Of a DNA stretch of 64,000 nucleotides, positions 12,166 to 23,420 are shown one piece after another. Numbering within the stretch: position 1 is the first letter of the stretch; each line of letters begins with the position of its first letter. The stretch covers positions 98,162,172 to 98,226,171 of the forward strand of contig JAVGWX010000005.1 in the NCBI GenBank assembly GCA_036924085.1, written 5' to 3'. A program made the position numbers and the translations under genes. Below the pieces are notes generated by a model. It searched no databases and was not told the DNA's origin. It was given only the letters and a program-made list of their open reading frames with translations. Source of the DNA: Ariolimax columbianus. Its lineage: Eukaryota; Mollusca; Gastropoda; Stylommatophora; Arionidae.

Positions 12166-14282
12166 TCACAAACGGCATCATTGTTGTCAGCTACTGTTGG
12201 GCCGAAATGTCGTGACTCAACTATAAAATATAGAAAAAAAATAAATGATGCAATAATGTTGTGGGTATTGTGTTCATGGCGGACTGATGCAAATGGATGA
12301 AAATCCATGTTTCTCTAAGAAAGGAGCTAAGCGACAAATGTTATTGTTTTTCGGATTCAGGTTTAATTAGTTGGGCAGTTTCTGTATTGTACAGTGTTAT
12401 CATGGTTCTCATTTTCTTTGTATTAAAATCCAGTTTAATTACTTGACTTCTGTTCTTTATTTGAATCCACAATTCCGGCAGTTTCTTTTTCCTTTCAGCC
12501 AAAAGAGCTGCGTCATTCGCATTATTATCATTATCATTATTATTATTATTCAACTAGTCACGCCAACCGAAAGAGCATAGGTCCAACAATACATTGTAAT
12601 TAACCCCTTTGAGCTTATTAGAAAACTGTTGTCCATTTCTTGAAAATGTGGTTGTATAGGCAATAGGTTTTATACATGTGAAGTCAGGCTACTCGCTTAA
12701 TCACAACCTCCCCCATTCGTTTGTCTCGACCATATTGGAAAGATGCGCTTTGGAACCATTGCAACTCTGAGGTGAGTTTATTAAGGGACGATCACCAGCG
12801 TCTGAGGACAACGGAGATATCGATTGTCTGATGTGGGAACAAATCTGACATACCTTACTGATTCTCAGCGCATCGACCTGTCCATGATGATACATTTTCT
12901 TCTGGCACCAAAATCCTTTCTGAGAATATTTATTGATTCTCCACTGAAAATGAGATCTGCCATTTCTTCGAGATTTATGTGTTCAATTAAATGTTAAACA
13001 GACAAGGGGGCGGTACGCATCCTAGCAGCACTCCTATTGTTACATCTATACATTGTGAGCAAAGCTGATCAGTGGCAGTTTTCTATTAGTATAAGTGACT
13101 GACTTTCTTGATATCTACACACATGTTTTTCACACATATAATTAGTTTCTCATGCTGGACTCCATCAAAGACATCTTGTGTAATCCCTAAAGCGCAGATA
13201 CTAGCTTTCTTGTTTTCATCGCTGTATTATTCTGTTGGTGTCCTGCTACAGTATATTGCGTCCCTTGTTCTCCCGAACTTTACTGTCTACCCTACGCATA
13301 TTTCTTCCCCTAAAACACGTTTTCTCTGCCATAGAAAGGGTGGGCAATAGTCATTGGCATTATTAGATACACTTCTTCTTGTTGTCTCTTTGTTCCGTAC
13401 GAAACGTGAAACGACAACTTCAAGTAGCCCCGTACATGAAGCCTGGCTACAATACACTGAAAATCAATTATCTTAACTCACACCGCTTTTGTTTGTATTT
13501 ATCTCGTCTGTCCAATCCTCGATAAAGACCCCTTTATGTGGATACCTCTTCTGATACTGCACTCGGGTCAAACTGCTAGATAACGTTGTGTGTATCCCAA
13601 TCAATATTGCTAATTTGTATATATCTTTATGTTCATATCTGTACTACATATTGCTAATATTTATGATTTCCCTACATTCAACACACAATATGTCCATCTG
13701 CCTAAATTTCGTATTGCCAATATCAATATGATCCTTTCGTAATCATATCTAGTTATTTGTCTTCGTTCGTTCATGTGTGTGTCTGTATTCTCTATGTTGA
13801 TACTAGTAACCTCTTCTGATCAATTTGTGCCGAGAAGGTTTTTATCGATGGTAGAGAGAAAGTGCAATGCGGGGATAGTCGATGAAGAGGAAGGGTATTA
13901 GTGTTGAGAAGGTTTGAATGTTCATTCCTGACTCGAAGAGAGTTTTGTTTCACCTAACATTGTAGACTACATTCTTGGTATCTGGGACTAAGACTTTCTT
14001 TGTATGGTCTACGCCCCCTTATATTCCGTGACAAAGTGTAAGGCCTTGATGCCAACTTTTGTGTATGGCCCACAGGCCCTGCTATTGTTACTCTAACTGT
14101 CTTTGGACAAAAGGACCGTGTCATTGCCAAAACCAAAGTCAACTTGACAGAATCTAGAAACAGCCATTTTGTCGCTGTAATAATAACATACAGCTTCAAC
14201 GTCTATTCTCCACAAAGTCCCATTTTGGGCTGTCGTCCTTAGCTCAGCCCATGAATTGACCTGGCATCAATGTTCTGGACAA
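12166..14282. other. Unannotated sequence with a short ATT microsatellite
   Basis: About 2.1 kb without a recognisable gene. A short (ATT)n/(CATT)n run lies at about 12519-12550. The region is AT-rich. Small frames at 13108-13350 and on the minus strand at 13954-14199 show no family likeness I can name. Confidence 0.4.
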
Positions 14283-15475
14283 AACATGCATCCCTCTTCT
14301 CACTCTTCTCTTTAGTTGTGCATTCATCCCTCTTCTCACTCTTCTCTTTAGTTATGCATTCATCCCTCTTCTCACTCTTCTCTTTAGTTGTGCATTCATC
14401 CCTCTTCTCACTCTTCTCTTTAGATGTGCATTCATCCCTCTTCTCACTCTTCTCTTTAGTTGTGCATTCATCCCTCTTCTCACTCTTCTCTTTAGTTGTG
14501 CATTCATCCCTCTTCTCACTCTTCTCTTTAGTTGTGCATTCATCCCTCTTCTCACTCTTCTCTTTAGTTGTGCATTCATCGCTCTTCTCACTCTTCTCTT
14601 TAGTTATGCATTCATCCCTCTTCTCACTCTTCTCTTAAGTTGTGCATTCATCCCTCTTCTCACTCTGCTCTTTAGTTGTGCATTCATCCCTCTTCTCACT
14701 CTTCTCTTTAGTTATGCATTCATCCCTCTTCTCACTCTTCTCTTTAGTTATGCATTCATCCCTCTTCTCACTCTTCTCTTTAGTTGTGCATTCATCCCTC
14801 TTCTCACTCTTCTCTTTAATTGTGCCTTCTTCCCTCTTCTCACTCTTCTCTTTAGTTGTGCATTCTTCCCTCTTCTCACTCTTCTCTTGAATTGTGCATT
14901 CTTCCCTCTTCTCACTCTTCTCTTTAATTGTGCCTTCTTCCCTCTTCTCACTCTTCTCTTTAGTTGTGCATTCTTCTCACTCTTCTCACTCTTCTCTTTA
15001 GTTGTACATTCTTCTCACTCTTCTCTTTAGTTGTGCATTCTTCTCACTCTTCTCTTTAGTTGTGCATTCTTCTCACTCTTCTCTTTAGTTGTGCATTCTT
15101 CTCACTCTTCTCACTCTTCTCTTTAGTTGTGCATTCTTCTCACTCTTCTCACTCTTCTCTTTAGTTGTGCATTCTTCTCACTCTTCTCACTCTTCTCTTT
15201 AGTTGTACATTCTTCTCACTCTTCTCTTTAGTTGTGCATTCTTCTCACTCTTCTCACTCTTCTCTTTAGTTGTACATTCTTCTCACTCTTCTCTTTAGTT
15301 GTGCATTCTTCTCACTCTTCTCTTTAGTTGTGCATTCATCCCTGTTCTCACTCTTCTCTTTAGTTATGCATTCATCACTCTTCTCACTCTTCTCTTTAGT
15401 TGTGCATTCTTCTCACTCTTCTCTTTAGTTGTGCATTCATCCCTCTTCTCACTCTTCTCTTTAGTTGTTTATGCA
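14283..15475. repeat. 36-bp minisatellite with shortened variants
   Basis: The unit is CATTCATCCCTCTTCTCACT plus CTTCTCTTTAGTTGTG. Up to about 14960 the period is 36 bp and the plus strand is open, reading the 12-residue phrase LFSLFSLVVHSS. Thereafter most units lose part of the CATCCCTC segment, giving 29-bp units and TTCTCACTC duplications, before the 36-bp form returns near 15330. It is pyrimidine-rich. Coding is unlikely: length variants break the frame and there is no flanking exon. Confidence 0.95.
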
Positions 15476-15624
15476 TCCCTCTTAACCCTGCTATCTTTAG
15501 TTGGCCATTCAAATGATGCGCATGACTGTTACATTTCTGGAAATCTCCCTCAGTGTGCATGTGTCCTATCCATTCCAAGGCCATTTCTTACATTAACAGT
15601 GTATTTCTAACCTATTCTTTGTCA

Positions 15625-16190
15625 TTTATTCATACTTTGTCACTGATCTATACTTTGTCACTGATCTATTCTTTATCACTGTTTTATTATTTGTAATTGT
15701 GAGCTAGTCCGTGTCACTGATCTATCCTTTGTAATTGTGAGCTAGTCCGTGTCTCTGATCTATTCTTTGTAATTGTGAGCTAGTCCGTGTCTCTGATCTA
15801 TCCTTTGTAATTGTGAGCTAGTCCGTGTCACTGATCTATCCTTTGTAATTGTGAGCTAGTCCGTGTCTCTGATCTATCCTTTGTAATTGTGAGCTAGTCC
15901 GTGTCACTGATCTATCCTTTGTAATTGTGAGCTAGTCCGTGTCACTGATCTATTCTTTGTAATTGTGAGCTAGTCCGTGTCACTGATCTATCCTTTGTAA
16001 TTGTGAGCTAGTCCGTGTCACTGATCTATCCTTTGTAACTGTGAGCTAGTCCGTGTCACTGATCTATTTTATGTAATTGTGAGCTAGTCCGTGTCACTGA
16101 TCTATCCTTTGTAATTGTGAGCTAGTCCGTGTCACTGATCTATCCTATGTAATTGTGAGCTAGTCCGTGTCACTGATCTATTCTTTGTCA
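15625..16190. repeat. 38-bp minisatellite, about 14 copies
   Basis: TTTGTAATTGTGAGCTAGTC followed by CGTGTCACTGATCTATCC repeats at 38 bp. A less regular (TTTGTCACTGATCTAT) section at the left edge probably seeded the array. The right edge abuts the RT remnant at 16191. Confidence 0.95.
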
Positions 16191-17065
16191 CTGCTGCCCT
16201 GGCGGAAAGAACAGTTGCGCTACGCGTGGGATCGTGAACATCAGAAGCGAGGCGAATATGTCCAGGACTGCCTCAAGGGTCTCCGCTTTCACCAGTGCTT
16301 TTCAACAGCTACACAGTAAAAGTGGCCAATATTCAACCCACAGGGACAGGGCGAAAGTTGACATTTGCCGATAACATCCTAACGTACAGGACTGGCTCAG
16401 ACAGACAAGAGTTGGTCAAAGACATCCAGGAAACCTTGCAAGCAATCTCCCTGTGGTTGATCAACTCAAACTCCAAGATCAATACAAACAAAGCCTGCAT
16501 GATGTGGTGATCCTTGAATAATTCCATAGTAAAGGCTTAATGGTTGCACAATTGACAGGTGTGCTAGGTTGAAATATCTCGGAGTGACATTTGATTGCAG
16601 TCTCTCCAATAATTGCCATGTTGACCATATCATTCAAAGATGTAAGAGATGGTTAGAAGCATTCAAGACCATAGATGCTGCCGACTTGGAACAACGTCTA
16701 CTGTTCATCCTGTGTTGCCATGTCGTGTTGTCTGTTATTGATTACGGACTAGGCATCCTCACACTATCAAGATCACAACGTGAAGGTTGGAACGTCCCGA
16801 TTGCGATGATGCGCTACATGTTGGAATTGCTATCCGTGTTTTCCAGACAAAAACTGGAACAAGTCAAATCTTATATGCCTGTCGACACAGACACGCGGCA
16901 CCCTCTGTACCGTAGTATCTCAGACATCAAGGGATCAAGAATCAAGAGAGGGTCGTCATTGATGGCACAGGCAGAGACAACAATCGGACACGTCACTCCA
17001 GCTGAGACGATAGCCAAGGAGGAAAAATTGATCAACACTGGTGATAGAATGATAGAGTACCAGAG
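16191..17065 (+). pseudogene. Jockey-like non-LTR RT, C-terminal half, decayed
   Basis: Reading from 16191 gives ERTVALRVG, a stop, then GLPQGSPLSPVLFN, the RT motif before the catalytic box. Next comes LTFADNILTYRTGS, where FADD has become FADN, then LWLINSNSKINTNKACMMW. A stop near 16508 and a frame change before 16569 follow. The second piece has KYLGVTFDCSLSN, VLSVIDYGLGILTLS and VKSYMPVDTDTRHPLY, typical of jockey/X-element type RT connectors. The endonuclease and the RT fingers are absent because the fragment starts at the edge of the 38-bp array. The lost second catalytic aspartate plus the stops make it non-functional. Confidence 0.85.
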
Positions 17066-17069
17066 AGTC

Positions 17070-18010
17070 ATCATAAGTTTAGGCAAGGAATGCAGAGAAT
17101 GGAATAGGAATCTCGGGGTAGAGTCTCTTGCGGACGAAGTCAAGCATCTCGTGGGCCCTGAGAAGGAAGTCGTCGTCATCCTGACAGAGGCGTCGAAAAC
17201 GGAGAAGAGGAGAAAAGAAGCGAATCGTGACATAATTGAGGATGAGAGGACGTGTAGAGAAGGTAGTTGTGGGCGTCAGTGGGTCTGTTGTAGACAGTGG
17301 GAGAGAAGCCTGAAGGGCAGATAGAGACAGTGATGTCGAGAAAGTGGACAGACGTGAGAGAGATGTCAGACGTGAACTTGATCGAGGGATGGAAGTCATT
17401 GACAAAGTCGATAAAGTTGAGGAGATCCTTCTCAGACATGCCGGTCATGCCAATCCCATTGTCGATGTATCGATAATACATCAAAGGAAAAGGGCCCTAG
17501 TATTGAAGCCAGATCAAGTGTTATATGTGTCCCATGAAAAGACAAGCATACCTGGGACCCAAGCTGGTGCCCATAGCTAAGGCACTGATCTGGTCAAAAG
17601 ACTGGCCATTGAACTCAAAGCTATTAAGGGCTAGGACAAGTTCGACCAGACGAATGATAGTGGATGTAGAGATAGATGAGTTAGCCCTCCGGTAAAGGAA
17701 GACCAGAGGGTCAATAAGCCGCCAGAGGGGAAGATAGAGGTGTAAAGCAGACATCAATTAGGAAGACCATAGGTGCGGTCGGGGAAAAGGGCAAGGGTAG
17801 AGAAAGTGGTTAGTATCCTTGACAAATGTGGGAAGATTCTCAACCATAGGCTGTAAGATACTATCCGGAAAGTCAGATACCAATTCGGTGGGACAGGAAT
17901 AAACGGATACAATAGGGCGGCCGGGGTTTTTGGGTTTGTGAATGTTGGGCAGCGTGTAGAACGAAGGCTAACCAAGACAACTGTCAAGATTGGGAGCTTC
18001 GTGGTGCTCT
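17070..18010 (-). pseudogene. Penelope-like element reverse transcriptase, decayed
   Basis: On the minus strand, starting near 17970, the sequence reads FYTLPNIHKPKNPGRPIVS, then VENLPTFVKDTNHFL, the fingers of Penelope-like RTs. After a frame change come FNGQSFDQISALAMGTSLGP and YACLFMG (17530-17620). Then MYYRYIDNGIGM (about 17470, YIDD changed to YIDN), HPSIKFTSDIS and VHFLDITVSI. A further shift gives SPLLRFRRLCQDDDDFL and AHEMLDFVRKRLYPE near 17110. Penelope-like elements normally add a GIY-YIG endonuclease after the RT; none is seen because the jockey-like remnant lies there. At least two frameshifts and the YIDN change argue for a dead copy. Confidence 0.88.
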
Positions 18011-18100
18011 TAGGGAGGAGATGACGCTTGGTCAAATATTGACAGTTGTAGCAGTATTTGTAATCACATTAGGTAACGATAGCAACTAGGCAACGATGGC

Positions 18101-18473
18101 CTGTCGAGCAAATCGACACGCAGTGAGGGTAACTTTATTCCTGTTTGACTCACTCAGGACGGGGAAGGACAGCCGCGGATACCAAACCATGTAGTAGAGG
18201 GCCACTAGTCAGCTGTAATGTCCATGACCTGTCGAGCAAATCGACACGCAGTGAGGGTAACTGTATTCCTGTTTGACTCACTCAGGACGGGGAAGGACAG
18301 CCACGGATACCCAACCATGTAGTAGAGGGCCACTAGTCAGCTGTAATGTCCATGACCTGTCGAGCAAATCGACACGCAGTGAGGGTAACTTTATTCCTGT
18401 TTGACTCAGTCAGGACGGGGAAGGACAGCCGCGGATACCCGACCATGTAGTAGAGGGCCACTAGTCAGCTTCA
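18101..18473. repeat. 128-bp tandem repeat, 2.9 copies, with a short hairpin
   Basis: CTGTCGAGCAAATCGACACG occurs at 18101, 18229 and 18357, exactly 128 bp apart. Each copy holds the inverted repeat GTCGA-GCAAA-TCGAC. Copies differ by only a few bases. The repeat lies about 90 bp upstream of the Penelope-like RT in that element's orientation. Penelope-like elements often carry terminal tandem repeats, so this may be part of the element; that link is inferred. Confidence 0.9.
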
Positions 18474-18521
18474 GGAGCTGGTTGGCCGGGACATCCTCCA
18501 AAAGACGGTCACGTGCCCGTA

Positions 18522-18702
18522 TAGAGACAGGCGGCGGTGGTCTGACGAGTTGTAAACCTGTCCAATAGAGACAGGCGGCGGTGGTCTGACGAGTTGTAAA
18601 CCTGTCCAATAGAGACAGGCGGCGGTGGTCTGACGAGGTGTAAGCCTGTCCAATAGAGACAGGCGGCGGCGGTGGTCTGACGAATTGTAAACATATCCAG
18701 AC
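18522..18702. repeat. 44-bp minisatellite, about 4 copies, hairpin-forming
   Basis: AGACAGGCGGCGGTGGTCTG and ACGAGTTGTAAACCTGTCCA repeat at 44 bp (47 bp in the last copy, which has an extra GGC). The junction between units forms CCTGTC-CAATAGA-GACAGG, a perfect 6-bp stem. Confidence 0.92.
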
Positions 18703-20040
18703 CTGTGTGCCGTGTGAATTTAAGGTTTGGGACCCGAACGTACCAGGGGATACCGAGAATGCTCATATGACTTCACATGTGGAAAGCTTTTATTTGCTTC
18801 TGGTCATGCTGCAGGATAATCCTGTTCTTCGAGACATACATCAGGATGGGGATGACACTGGTTTCCTAGACGCGTTGCTTGGTTACCACAGCTGGACACA
18901 AGACTCGGAGCAAGGCATTCTTATAGGTTACAGTCACGCATATTTCTTTAAGTATATCCAGGTGACTCCGTGCCTCAGAGTTTTTGCTGCTGTCCAGGTA
19001 AATGAAGTCATCCTGGAGATTACATAATTTCCGTCAACAAGGGTTCATGCCACTGTAGGACAGTCACCGATGTTTCAGATTTTGGTTTTCGGTTGTGAAA
19101 TGTGAAGGAAATGCGGGATGTGGTATCCTCAACGTATCTCCAGTGATTATATCGGTACACCACCTCGGAGTCGGGGCTTGTAAGACCTCGTCACGCTCGT
19201 AAGCAAGGTCTGTCAAACGCAGCTGTCCGATGTTGGCTGCCAGGTAAAAAATGTGTCGTCATAGATCGTGTCTTGGTTTGTTCTCTGATTTGTTAATTGT
19301 AGTAAGTTGTTGTTTGTTCTTTGTCTCTTGCGAATGGTTTTAGGTCGTATTGTGAGTTTTGTTTTGTTTTTGACTTTACATTATCAATAAGTATATATGC
19401 ATCTATACATGTTTGTTTCGACTATATGTTTGTATCGACTATATGTTTGTATCGACTATATGTTTATAAAGACTGCGCTATATAGGTAACTGTGTACAGA
19501 ATATCTGAACAGAGCGTAATCTGATCGTCAGACGTCTCCACACACAAACAGATACTTCGTTTATTTGCTTCCTGACAGTTCATGACTAAGCGAGGAATGG
19601 AGGGAAAGAGGGGGAAGAATGGAGGGAAAGAGGGGGAGGAATGGAGGGAGGGAGGATCCACTTTGGTAATGATTACCGGGTATCATCCTCCTGTTTCTGG
19701 GTTTTTATCACAAGCCAGACTTGAGATTGAATCCCTAACCTTTTGTTTGTTACACCTGTACCCTGTCCATTTTGCCAGTTTGAGAGGTCCATGAAACTAG
19801 AACTGCAGATGTATATCTACTATTTACCCTACATCCTTCTGTCCATTACTGTTGTTCTATAGCCAGATTGAGGTGAAGATACAAACTATAACTTGTATTT
19901 TGTTGTTTAAATACTCCTTTGTGTGCCCTAAAAATGGTATTAAATGGCTGGTTGCAGCAGCTTTTCCGCATATCCTGAGCGGCTGATGAAAGGGTCTAGG
20001 TTCCTTCCGGCGCTTGGGCTATGCTAGGCTTTATGCTGGT
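18703..20040. other. Unannotated sequence with a small 17-bp repeat
   Basis: An open frame at 18707-19027 (+) starts at GTG and resembles nothing I know. Around 19400-19465 GACTATATGTTTGTATC occurs about four times (17-bp period). At 19590-19650 there is a GGAGGGAAAGAGGGGGA purine run. No gene is supported. Confidence 0.45.
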
Positions 20041-20185
20041 GTCGCTCATTAATACGGGGATTACGTCGCTCCCCCAGAACGTTAGCTAAGCTGCCATGAA
20101 AACAGCCTGCTTCCAGAGAGACCTGCGTGGAAGTAAAGTGGGTGTCTTATTAAGTAAATTTTACCTGACCTTGACCGAGCAGTAT
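20040..20185 (+). repeat. Dispersed repeat, copy 1
   Basis: CGTTAGCTAAGCTGCCAT, GCCTGCTTCCAGAGAG and a final TTTTACCTGACC match in order with 28770-28870 (CGTTAGCCAGGCTGCCAT, GCATGTTTCCAGGGAG, TTTTGCCTGACC). The two are diverged copies of one interspersed element of at least 110 bp. The class is unknown. Confidence 0.5.
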
Positions 20186-20217
20186 GTATTTCATGAACAG
20201 GCGCTTGTCTCCTCTCC

Positions 20218-21310
20218 CCAAACTAGATGTTATTTATCTAGATTGTTCAAAGTCTTTGATAGAGCTCGTCAAAGATTGTTTACAAACTTAAAATAACATG
20301 GAATAGGTGCCGAAGTTGTCAAATATATTGCAAATTGGTTAACGGGAAGACGGCAGAGAGTGGGTATGAAAAAAAGAGTAATCTTGGTGGTGTGAGATCA
20401 AATGTGAAGTGCCACAAGACACGATTTTCATCATGATATAAATAACATATTTGGACAATGATAGACTCCCCGATTGCAAAATTCGAATGACACACAACTA
20501 TATAGTGGTGTTTCATCTAAAGCAGAAGTGGATATATTGAGGTCGGATTTAGAAAATATTCGAGAATGATCTGTAAGCTGACCAGTGGAGTTTAATGTAG
20601 ATACATGTACAGTCAACTCATGGGTAGATCCAATTTGGAATATATTTATAAAGTCTGAGAGAACAATATTAAAAAGATAGAAGGGGAAAGGGACTTAAAG
20701 GGTTATTATCGATCATATAGGTAAGGTGAGTGAGCAAGTCCAGGTAGCAGTGAAAAAAACAAATGCAATGTTAAGTATAATAAACAGAAATACTAAACAT
20801 AGGAACAAAGAAATCATAGTCAAACTGTACAAAACATTAGTTAGACCTAGATTATAGTACCGTTTTCAAGTGTGGAGTCCCTATCATAGAGGGGATATAA
20901 ACACGCCGGAAAGGATGTCAAGAAGAACGACACAACTTATAGTGGTATTATGCAATTATGGTTACGAGGAAAACCCCACAAAAAACCGGCCTACAGTGTC
21001 TAGAAAAGAAAAATAATTCTAGGTGATTTAAAACAGTTTTATAAGATAATCAACGGAAATGATAAATTAAACTATAACAAGTTTTTCAAAGTGCAGTCGG
21101 CTACAAAAATAAAGCACAGCCACAAATTAATTAACGGTCCAAATTAGATACCAGGAAATATTTAGCTAGTAAGAGAGCGGTGAATGCTTTAAATAAATCG
21201 CCACAGGAAGTAGTGGTGTCAAGATGAATTAATGCATTGAAGAATAGATTGGATACACATTGTTATTTTTAGATCGTGTGGAGTAGAAGGAATTGGTTGT
21301 ATACAAACTC
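20218..21310 (+). pseudogene. CR1-like LINE reverse transcriptase, heavily decayed
   Basis: Starting near 20225: LDVIYLDCSKSFDRA, then (after a stop) HGIGAEVVKYIANWLTGRRQ, matching the CR1-type RT start. After several frame changes the later parts are clear: SSKAEVDILRSDLENIREW around 20520 and KTNAMLSIINRNTKH around 20755. KLYKTLVRPRL then a stop and VWSPYHRGDI follow around 20825, and PQEVVVSR...ALKNRLDTH near 21195. These are the connector and C-terminal signatures of CR1/L2-type elements. The FADD region near 20465 is scrambled by indels. No endonuclease domain was found upstream. It is an old copy with no coding capacity. Confidence 0.82.
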
Positions 21311-21770
21311 TGCAGGCTACAAAACTAGCATACAAAAGTTAAGTTATGTTAGATCAATTAGAACTTGAGATGTAAATAAAGTATCGACCTTGTATTCGGT
21401 TGTCTATAACGGTTGTTCTAATGCAAGCTTGAGACAATCATAGAACTAGCATGTTCGATGTATATAAACTCATTATCCATCATTTTATTATCAATTTAGT
21501 CAATGAAGACGCTGTTTGCCCTAGTCTATATGTCAAAGCGGTGGCTGTCCAGGCGCCATGATAGACACAAATGTATCACTGAATGGTTTGTCTATTGCTA
21601 CTGGAAGGAATCAATACAATTTAATTTAGCTACGGGACAATTCTATCCTAGTTCGTCTTTCCAATTCTCGTGTATATTCATTGCTTTATTTGTATAGGGA
21701 ACTTTTGCAACTCTGCACATGACTCTTACGAACTATTTATTGTTATTGATAGCACTGCTCGACATATGTG
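21311..21770. other. Unannotated AT-rich sequence
   Basis: It lies between two LINE remnants. The first part may be the 3' untranslated end of the CR1-like element. No gene seen. Confidence 0.35.
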
Positions 21771-22206
21771 CCTATCCTGACATATGGATGTGAGTCATGG
21801 GCAATGACTACAGCCCAAGAAAGGCAATTACAAACTTCAGAAATGAGGTACCTAAGAAAGGCGGTTCAGGTGACGAAAAGGGACAAGATCCGTAACCAGA
21901 CAATATGTAGCAGTCTTGAAGTTCAACCCCTGCAGACACGAGTGTAGCAGTCCCAACTGCAGTGGTTTGGCCATGTCTGTAGAATGGAAGAAGATCGGAT
22001 ACCAAAGCGGTCATCGGAGATCAAAAGTCAAGGAAGCAGACCCCGAGGACGTCCCAAAGTACTTTGGGAAGACAACATACGACAGTCCCTAAGTGATAGA
22101 GGGCTGGATTGGAAAGAGGCCAGGAAAAAGACAGCGGATAGAGCAGTGTGGCGTTCTCTTTGGCAACCCTCTACACCTCACGGTAGAAGAGGAGCGACTA
22201 AGTAAG
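21771..22206 (+). pseudogene. LINE RT C-terminal fragment
   Basis: The frame reads LTYGCESWAMTTAQERQLQT, EMRYLRKAVQVTKRDKIRNQ, one stop near 21944, then SQLQWFGHVCRMEEDRIPKR and RPRGRPKVLWEDNIRQSL. It ends PSTPHGRRGATK and a stop at 22203. These are the C-terminal connector motifs (YGCESW, GHVCRM, GRPKxxWEDNI) of endonuclease-type LINEs. The catalytic RT part is missing on the 5' side. The terminal coding bases form the first unit of the 50-bp repeat that follows, so the end of the element is built into that array. Confidence 0.85.
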
Positions 22207-22664
22207 AAAGGTAGAAGACTCTACACCTCACGGTAGAAGAGGAGCGACTAAGTAAGAAAGGTAGAAGACTCTACACCTCACGGTAGAAGAGGAGCGACTA
22301 AGTAAGAAAGGTAGAAGACTCTACACCTCACGGTAGAAGAGGGGCGACTAAGTAAGAAAGGTAGAAGACTCTACACCTCACGGTAGAAGAGGAGCGACTA
22401 AGTAAGAAAGGTAGAAGACTCTACACCTCACGGTAGAAGAGGAGCGACTAAGTAAGAAAGGTAGAAGACTCTACACCTCACGGTAGAAGAGGAGCGACTA
22501 AGTAAGAAAGGTAGAAGACTCTACACCTCACGGTAGAAGAGGAGCGACTAAGTAAGAAAGGTAGAAGACTCTACACCTCACGGTAGAAGAGGAGCGACTA
22601 AGTAAGTAAGATAGAAGACTCTACACCTCACGGTAGAAGAGGAGCGACTAAGTAAGTAAGATAG
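22164..22664. repeat. 50-bp minisatellite derived from a LINE 3' end, 10 copies
   Basis: GTAGAAGACTCTACACCTCA, CGGTAGAAGAGGAGCGACTA and AGTAAGAAAG make a 50-bp unit. The first unit encodes the last residues and stop of the preceding LINE frame (STPHGRRGATK, stop). The other nine copies follow head to tail, almost identical except for AGTAAGTAAGATAG in the last two. The array therefore grew from the LINE's own terminus. Confidence 0.95.
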
Positions 22665-23147
22665 CACTTTCAAACTAAACGAGTGTTGTAGTGTAATCAC
22701 GTTTACACAGCGGACTGTCTGCCAATTTTGTTCGTGTAATTTTCCAGTGGTTTTTGGAAGTGGTAGGTCTGTGACAGAACCGAGGATGTGCCCACTGTAC
22801 CTTTGAGAACATGTCGTTACATCCGATTAACAGTGTGGTCAGAACCATCTTTTGTTTAAGACAGTGCGTGACAGAGACGAAGATAAGACCAATGCAACAC
22901 TGGAATTATATCGTGTAATGATACTAACCTGACTATTCACAACTCGGCAAATGTCGTGCTGGTGTGGATTAGCCTTCTTTATTTGATATAAAGTTCAGAA
23001 AGCAAGACCTTATAAATGATACATGAACAAACGAATTAATAACTTGTCTTTGCGTAGGATGGACCAAAAAAAATTCAATAACTGTTGCTCAAATAGATCA
23101 ATGATATATTTCCGGAATACTGGAATCCAGATATTTAATCAGACACG
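22665..23147. other. Unannotated unique sequence
   Basis: No gene or repeat seen. Confidence 0.4.
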
Positions 23148-23420
23148 TTAGTGTTAGATACCAGGCAGGTTAATTTCAGATATCAAGCAGGTTAGTGTCA
23201 GATATCAGGCAGATTAGTGTCAGATACCAGGCAGGTCAGTGTGATATATCAGGCAGGTTAGTGTCAGATATCAAGCAGGTTAGTGTCAGATATCAGGCAG
23301 GTTAGTGTCAAATACCAGGCAAGTTAGTGTCAAATACCAGACTAGTTAGTGTCAGATATCGGACAGGTTAGCATCAGATACCAGGAAGGTTAGTGTCAGA
23401 TATCAGGTAGGTTAGTGTAA
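23148..23420. repeat. 21-bp minisatellite, about 13 copies
   Basis: GTTAGTGTCAGATATCAGGC with an added A recurs at 21 bp with ATACC and TCAAG variants. The last unit (GTTAGTGTAACAG) merges into the LTR-like segment. Confidence 0.92.

Noticed and set aside
14270..14638. 122-codon LFSLFSLVVHSS frame as a membrane protein
   Set aside because: It is the 36-bp repeat read in frame, with a non-ATG start, and later units break the period.
18101..18702. Hammerhead ribozyme in the hairpin-bearing repeats near the Penelope-like element
   Set aside because: Such elements can carry hammerheads, but neither strand of the 128-bp unit has the CUGANGA and GAAA core; only simple stems are present.
18707..19027. 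106-codon plus frame as a host exon
   Set aside because: It opens at GTG, shows no splice context or family motif, and lies between repeats.
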